Below are positions 50,441-55,496 of a stretch of 55,496 bases of DNA, piece by piece (position 1 is the stretch's first letter; each line of letters starts with the position of its first letter). The stretch is taken from the NCBI GenBank assembly GCA_038528235.1, contig JBCBEX010000019.1, positions 1 to 55,496 of the forward strand. The letters run 5' to 3'. The notes beneath the pieces were generated by a model. The model made no database searches and had not been told where the DNA came from. It was given only the letters and a program-made list of their open reading frames with translations. Position numbers and translations under genes: made by a program. This DNA comes from JBCBEX01 sp038528235 (GTDB lineage: Bacteria > Bacteroidota > Rhodothermia > Rhodothermales > Rubricoccaceae).

Positions 50441-51553
50441 ATGAGACGAACGCGCTTTGCTGCCCAGATCCTGTTGTTCGCCGTCGCGCTGGCGGCAGGG
50501 TGCGACTCGACCACGCCGACGGTCCTCACGTCGGTGCTGCCCGACCCGGAGCCCGAGCCGGATGTTGCGGCCATGGTCGCGCAGATCGACACGACGGCGG
50601 ACGACCGCTTCGCCTACGCGTTCGAGCAGACGAAATTCGTCCCGCCGCCGGGTCAGACGCTGCTCATCATGGGGCAAACACTCCAAGCTGCGGACGCGTT
50701 CACGGCGAGCTTCCCGGACGCGCCGCCGCCAGCGGGGTGGGCCGCCTACTGGGGCATCCCGAGCGCGGAGGGCCTCGCCACGCAGATGGTCAACGAGCAC
50801 GGCGACATCCACCACCACCAGGGCCTCGCGGATCGTTTCCCGGACACGGTGCTCCAGAGCGCGCTCTGGATGGTTGGCACGTGGGACGTCGCCTACCGGA
50901 CTGCGCAGGGCGAGTTCGATCCCGTGATCCGCGCGTTCAGCGCCTGGGCTAAATCGGTCGGGCGGCCCATTTATCTGCGCATCGGCTACGAGTTCGACGG
51001 CCTCCACAACGAACTCGACCCCGACGAATACGTCGCCGCCTACCGGCGGTTTGTCGACCTCACGCGCGACGAAGGCGTCGAGAACGTCGCGTTCGTGTGG
51101 CACTCCTACGGGTCGCCGACCTACGAAGGGCATCCGCTCTCGGCGTGGTACCCCGGCGACGAGTACGTGGACTGGGTCGGCATCTCGCTGTTCGGCCACC
51201 TCTACGCGAGCCGTCTCAACGCCGAGGCGGACGCCGTGTTCGAGTTCGCGCGGACGCACAGGAAGCCTGTTATGATCGCCGAGACGAGCCCCGTGCACGG
51301 CATCCGCAGCGTCGACGCCTGGGACGACTGGTTCGTGCGCCTCTTCTCGCTGACCTACCAGAAGAATGTGAAGGCGATCAGCTTCATCAACGCGGATTGG
51401 TCGACGTACCCGATCGCGGTGGATCTGGGCTGGAAGGACGCCCGGCTGCAGAACAACCGCTTCGTGTCGGAAGCGTGGTTCACCGAAACGAGCAAAGAGC
51501 GCTACCTCAAGGCATCGCCGGAGCTGTTCGAGACGCTGGGCTACACGCCGTAG
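50441..51553 (+). CDS. GH26-like glycoside hydrolase lipoprotein
   Basis: A 370-residue lipoprotein (signal LAAGCDSTT). The mature TIM-barrel part resembles GH26 beta-mannanase-like proteins. Glu 184 in LRIGYEFDG is a candidate acid/base, after ALWMVGTWDVAYRTAQGEFDP. Glu 281 in KPVMIAETSPVHG is the candidate nucleophile. VDWVGISLFG and the C-terminal ISFINADW fit a beta-glycanase barrel. It could act on mannan or related polysaccharides at the cell surface, but exact specificity is open, since GH26-like proteins from Bacteroidota relatives often remain unassigned. It is not clustered with other glycan genes. Confidence 0.8.
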   Translation: MRRTRFAAQILLFAVALAAGCDSTTPTVLTSVLPDPEPEPDVAAMVAQIDTTADDRFAYAFEQTKFVPPPGQTLLIMGQTLQAADAFTASFPDAPPPAGWAAYWGIPSAEGLATQMVNEHGDIHHHQGLADRFPDTVLQSALWMVGTWDVAYRTAQGEFDPVIRAFSAWAKSVGRPIYLRIGYEFDGLHNELDPDEYVAAYRRFVDLTRDEGVENVAFVWHSYGSPTYEGHPLSAWYPGDEYVDWVGISLFGHLYASRLNAEADAVFEFARTHRKPVMIAETSPVHGIRSVDAWDDWFVRLFSLTYQKNVKAISFINADWSTYPIAVDLGWKDARLQNNRFVSEAWFTETSKERYLKASPELFETLGYTP

Positions 51554-51598
51554 CGAGAGGACCTCGCTGCCTGGGTCGGGTATGGTTGTTGGGAGGCG

Positions 51599-52204
51599 TT
51601 GCGCAAACCAACGCTACGTGCCGTGCCTGAGCTACCGAACCGAATCCGGAGTCGAACGAAGCGCCTCATCGGCATCATGCTAGGCGTCCTAATTCTGGGT
51701 GCATGGCTGGTGTCAGGCGGTGTCGGCCAGTACCAGCAGCGCGGGTATGCGCCCTTCGTCCACGCCCTCGACGGGAGAAGCGAACTGAAGATCTCCACGT
51801 ATCCGGCCTGGTTTCCCCGCGAGGAGGTCGACATTCCCTTTGTCTACACGCGGCGCGTCTCCGCAGACAGCGTCTTCTTCCAGGTATTCGTCCGCGAAGC
51901 CGGGCGCGCGGCGGGGCGCAACCCGCACATCGAGTCCGTTACGATCCACTCGTTCGCGTACCGCTTCGGCAACGGCCCACACACGGAACTCCTCCAGGAC
52001 TACGAGGACGGCTTCTGGATGCAGGGCGACGATCGGTACAGCGCGACGTCGCCCGACGTGCCTGCCCTGCCCTACTTCGAGGAGACCCCGGTCACGGTTG
52101 AGATCAACCTCACACTCAACGGGCAGACCTACACGGTCGAGGGCGAGATGACGTCCTATGAGCGCACGACATGGTACCCGCGCGTCTTCGATCTGCTGCG
52201 ATGA
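51599..52204 (+). CDS. membrane-anchored hypothetical protein
   Basis: About 201 residues from a TTG at 51599, preceded closely by GGGAGG, the only Shine-Dalgarno-like sequence I noticed in this part. An internal ATG at residue 27 is an alternative. One hydrophobic segment (IMLGVLILGAWLVSGGVG) anchors the protein; the rest is beta-rich (VDIPFVYTRRVSADSVFFQVFVRE; PVTVEINLTLNGQTYTVEGEM) and probably periplasmic. No family is recognised. It ends 3 bp before the stop codon of the convergent DUF2834 gene. Confidence 0.6.
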   Translation: MRKPTLRAVPELPNRIRSRTKRLIGIMLGVLILGAWLVSGGVGQYQQRGYAPFVHALDGRSELKISTYPAWFPREEVDIPFVYTRRVSADSVFFQVFVREAGRAAGRNPHIESVTIHSFAYRFGNGPHTELLQDYEDGFWMQGDDRYSATSPDVPALPYFEETPVTVEINLTLNGQTYTVEGEMTSYERTTWYPRVFDLLR

Positions 52205-52207
52205 CGG

Positions 52208-52531
52208 CTACGATGCTGTTGTCTTGCGCGTGAGGAGGTAGAGCAGCGGCCCGAATGAGCCGAGGAAGAGCGTGATCGCGATCCACGGCCACGGGTTGCG
52301 GCCGAGCGCCTTGGCGTCGTGCCACAGCCACACCAGAAAGAGCGCGCACGCGATCACGAGGTCGATCAGCACCTGCATCCCGGCCCAGGTCGCCATCTGG
52401 TAGGTGAAGATGCCTGCATAGCCGTGGTCGATGACTGCGAGGATCGTGAGCACGGCGAAGGCCGCCGTTACGACGACGAGGAGCGTGCGCTGCCCGGAGG
52501 AGATTGGAGCGGGAATTGGCGTAGGCGTCAT
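52208..52531 (-). CDS. DUF2834 family inner-membrane protein
   Basis: A 107-residue protein with three membrane helices: LLVVVTAAFAVLTILAVID, MQVLIDLVIACALFLVWLWHDA and WPWIAITLFLGSFGPLLYLL. The sequence LVWLWHDAKALGRNPWPWIAITLFLGSFGPLLYLL is the DUF2834 signature. The role is unknown. It is divergent from the XRE/MmyB-like regulator gene, with a perfect palindrome between them, so it is probably a target of that regulator. A small membrane protein also sits opposite the other XRE regulator at 40869. Confidence 0.88.
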   Translation of the reverse strand: MTPTPIPAPISSGQRTLLVVVTAAFAVLTILAVIDHGYAGIFTYQMATWAGMQVLIDLVIACALFLVWLWHDAKALGRNPWPWIAITLFLGSFGPLLYLLTRKTTAS

Positions 52532-52601
52532 AGGACCGAAAACGTTCGTGGGTAGAGGTAAGTCGATAGGCCCAGTTTATCCGGGCGCTCGGCGCTAATC
52601 A

Positions 52602-52618
52602 ATTACCTCGGAGGTAAT
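52602..52618. promoter_or_regulatory. perfect palindromic operator (ATTACCTC-G-GAGGTAAT)
   Basis: ATTACCTC (52602-52609) and GAGGTAAT (52611-52618) are exact reverse complements around one G. It stands 34 bp before the regulator ATG at 52653 and 70 bp before the DUF2834 start. The position between two divergent genes and the symmetry suggest the binding site of the XRE/MmyB-like regulator, controlling both. Confidence 0.7.
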
Positions 52619-53203
52619 AGCTGCCCTTACCGTGCTGCGCTATGTTGTCGCCATGACGCCCTTCGGCTCCTTCCTGCAAACGTGGCGCAAGACGCGCCGG
52701 TACAGCCAACTCCACCTTGCGGGTGAGGCCGGGGTGTCCGCGCGCCACCTGTCGTTTCTGGAGACGGGGCGGGCGCAGCCCAGCCGCGAGATGGTCGAGC
52801 GCCTCGGCGAGGCCCTCGCGCTGCCGCTCGGCGCGCGCAACCAACTGCTGAGCTATGCCGGGTTCGCGGCACGCTACTCCGGCTACCCGTGGGACGCCGA
52901 CGAGATGGCGCCCATCCGCGCTGCGGTGGCGTACACGCTCCACCGGCACGCGCCCTATCCGGCGCTGGCGCTCGACCGGCTCTGGACCATCGTGCGCCTG
53001 AACGCTCCTGCGCAAGCGCTCTACGCGCACCTCGGCGTCGGGGTGGGCGACAGCCTGCTCGACCTGATGGTGTCGGAGATGATGCCCGAGCGGGTCGAGA
53101 ACTGGCCGCAGGTCGCCCACCAGGCCGCGCACCAGCTGTGGAACGAGAGTGCGGCGCAGGGCGGCGTCCCCGAGCTTGATCGCGCTGCCGCCCACCTTGC
53201 GCA

Positions 53204-53994
<791 letters not shown>

Positions 53995-54229
53995 GCAGGC
54001 CAGGCGCTCGGTGGAGCTCGGGGAGGCGGGCCTCGGCCCGGTCACGCCGACGATCTACCGCTACGGCGACCTCCGCCTCTCACTCTTCTCCACGCTGTCG
54101 CACTTCAGCACCCCGCGCGACGTGATGCTGGAGGACTTCAAGCTGGAACTCTACTTCCCTGCCGATGCGGCCACGAAAGAGGCCCTGCACGCCTTCGCAG
54201 CGGCAGGGCCCGAGGTCGAGACAGGGTGA
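53995..54229 (+). pseudogene. 3' fragment of the XRE/MmyB regulator gene (duplicated)
   Basis: It encodes the last 78 or so residues of the regulator at 52653-53438, beginning within QARRSVELGEAGLG, without the DNA-binding part. A fused frame is open from 53933, but its N-terminal residues come from the cyclophilin leader. It is a by-product of the tandem duplication and probably not functional. Confidence 0.85.
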
Positions 54230-54268
54230 GACTGGAGACGGTTGAGACTGGAGACAGGGACGAGAGGC

Positions 54269-54751
<483 letters not shown>

Positions 54752-54825
54752 GTTTAGATGTGCGATGTAGGATGTTCGATTTAGGAGGCATGGGTCTGGT
54801 CAAGCTGGAAATGTGCCATCTTCGA

Positions 54826-54853
54826 TCAATCGAACATCGTCAATCGAACATCG
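54826..54853. repeat. two tandem 14-bp repeats in glgB/cyclophilin junction
   Basis: TCAATCGAACATCG occurs twice in direct succession just after the glgB stop codon. The complementary words GATGTTCGAT and TGTGCGATGT lie before the cyclophilin ATG (54757-54783). The two halves could pair, as at the other gene junctions. Confidence 0.8.
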
Positions 54854-54863
54854 CACATCTCCG

Positions 54864-55496
54864 CTAGCCTTCCCACTCGAACACGGTCACGCCGAGGGGC
54901 GGGAGCGTGAGCACGAGCGAGTTCGGCAGGCCGTGCGACGGGATCGGGACGGCCTCGGCGCCGCCAGCGTTGCCGAGGTTGCTGCCGCCATACTGCTCCG
55001 AGTCGGAGTTGATGACCTCGCGCCAGCGGCCCGCGAGCGGTATACCGACGCGGTAGTTGTCGCGCGGGACGGGCGTGAAGTTGAACACGAAGAGCAGCCG
55101 CTTCGGCTCCTCGTCGTCGTTCTCGACGGCGCTCGTGCGGGTGTAGGCGAGGACGCTGTTGGCGTTGTCGTCCGTGACGATGCCGTAAAAGCCTGAGCCG
55201 TCGTCGTTCCAGAGGGCGGGGTGCTCGCGGTAGAGGTGGAAGAGGTCCTCGGTCCAGCGCTGCACGCCCGCGTGGAGGGGCTCGTCGGCCTGCTCCCAGC
55301 TGAGTGGGTTGTCGTGGCTCCACTCGCCGCGCTGGCCCCACTCCTGGCCCATGAAGAGCAGCTTCTTGCCGGGGTGGCCGACCATGTGCCCGTAGAGCAG
55401 CCGCATGTTGGCCGCCTTCTGCCAGGGGTCGCCGGGCATCTTGCCCCAGATGGAGCCCTTGCCGTGGACTACCTCGTCGTGCGAGAGCGGGAGCGC
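54864..55496 (-). CDS. glgB: 1,4-alpha-glucan branching enzyme, C-terminal part (runs off the window)
   Basis: The 210 visible residues are the C-terminal part of GlgB, which forms alpha-1,6 branches in glycogen. The frame enters from the window edge with ALPLSHDEVVHGKGSIWGKMPGD (GH13 region IV with the conserved His-Asp). It continues with LLFMGQEWGQRGEWSHDNPLSWE, then the all-beta C-terminal domain (RLLFVFNFTPVPRDNYRVG, EVINSDSEQYGGSNLGN), ending LTLPPLGVTVFEWEG. All segments are family-typical, so the gene is probably intact beyond the edge. It is upstream of the cyclophilin gene on the same strand. Confidence 0.95.
   Translation of the reverse strand, partial: ALPLSHDEVVHGKGSIWGKMPGDPWQKAANMRLLYGHMVGHPGKKLLFMGQEWGQRGEWSHDNPLSWEQADEPLHAGVQRWTEDLFHLYREHPALWNDDGSGFYGIVTDDNANSVLAYTRTSAVENDDEEPKRLLFVFNFTPVPRDNYRVGIPLAGRWREVINSDSEQYGGSNLGNAGGAEAVPIPSHGLPNSLVLTLPPLGVTVFEWEG

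Overview
The window is a GC-rich, gene-dense piece of bacterial chromosome. Several traits point to the Rhodothermota/Bacteroidota side of the tree, perhaps a Rubricoccaceae-like marine bacterium: a T9SS-type C-terminal sorting domain, many lipoproteins and Tat-exported sugar enzymes, an S46 dipeptidyl-peptidase, a metallophosphoesterase fused to an Omp85-type barrel, and start codons with almost no recognisable Shine-Dalgarno sequence. The placement is inferred from gene content; no rRNA is present.

Left part (1-10.5 kb): birA, a large outer-membrane phosphoesterase/barrel protein, a GH13 lipoprotein, and a run of sugar genes (Tat-exported TIM-barrel protein, Gfo/Idh/MocA oxidoreductase, second TIM-barrel protein). 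From 10.5 to 13.5 kb lie three co-oriented genes for unknown exported proteins with pseudopilin-like N-termini. A 95-nt potential RNA fold sits upstream of them. Next come a HAD phosphatase, a tRNA-Lys(CUU) with its terminator, an S46 peptidase, a PhoD-like phosphatase and a seven-heme cytochrome lipoprotein.

From 21.1 to 29.6 kb is a coherent carbohydrate locus: DUF1080 hydrolase/lyase, MFS nucleoside-type permease, gluconate-dehydrogenase-type small subunit, GMC oxidoreductase, Tat-exported Gfo/Idh/MocA protein, Tat-exported TIM-barrel protein and an AraC regulator. Together these resemble a 3-keto-glycoside pathway: oxidation at C3, cleavage of the 3-keto-glycoside, then isomerisation or reduction. 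A LacI-type operator sequence precedes this locus, and a near-copy precedes the sugar run at 6.6 kb.

The most striking region is 35.8-41.8 kb, a chromosomal integron. It has an integron integrase (with the IntI-specific extra domain) on the minus strand, an attI-side recombination point at 36994/36995, and a plus-strand array of gene cassettes. attC1 to attC3 can be folded by hand into paired arms with the same extrahelical bases. A collapsed attC follows, and then a possible fifth cassette with a divergent membrane-protein/XRE-regulator pair. Cassette genes encode unknown, secreted or DUF proteins; some start or stop codons lie inside the recombination boxes.

The right part (41.8-55.5 kb) holds mixed single genes: hot-dog protein, AraC regulator, NTF2-like proteins, beta-lactamase-fold hydrolase, barrel protein, VOC protein, GH26-like lipoprotein, DUF2834 and an XRE/MmyB-like regulator with a perfect palindromic operator. 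An exact 791-bp tandem duplication then carries two identical cyclophilin genes, and the window ends in the 3' part of glgB. Several gene junctions (908-963, 24031-24128, 25899-26001, 54752-54863) share an unusual layout: short degenerate repeats after one stop codon are complementary to those just before the next start codon.
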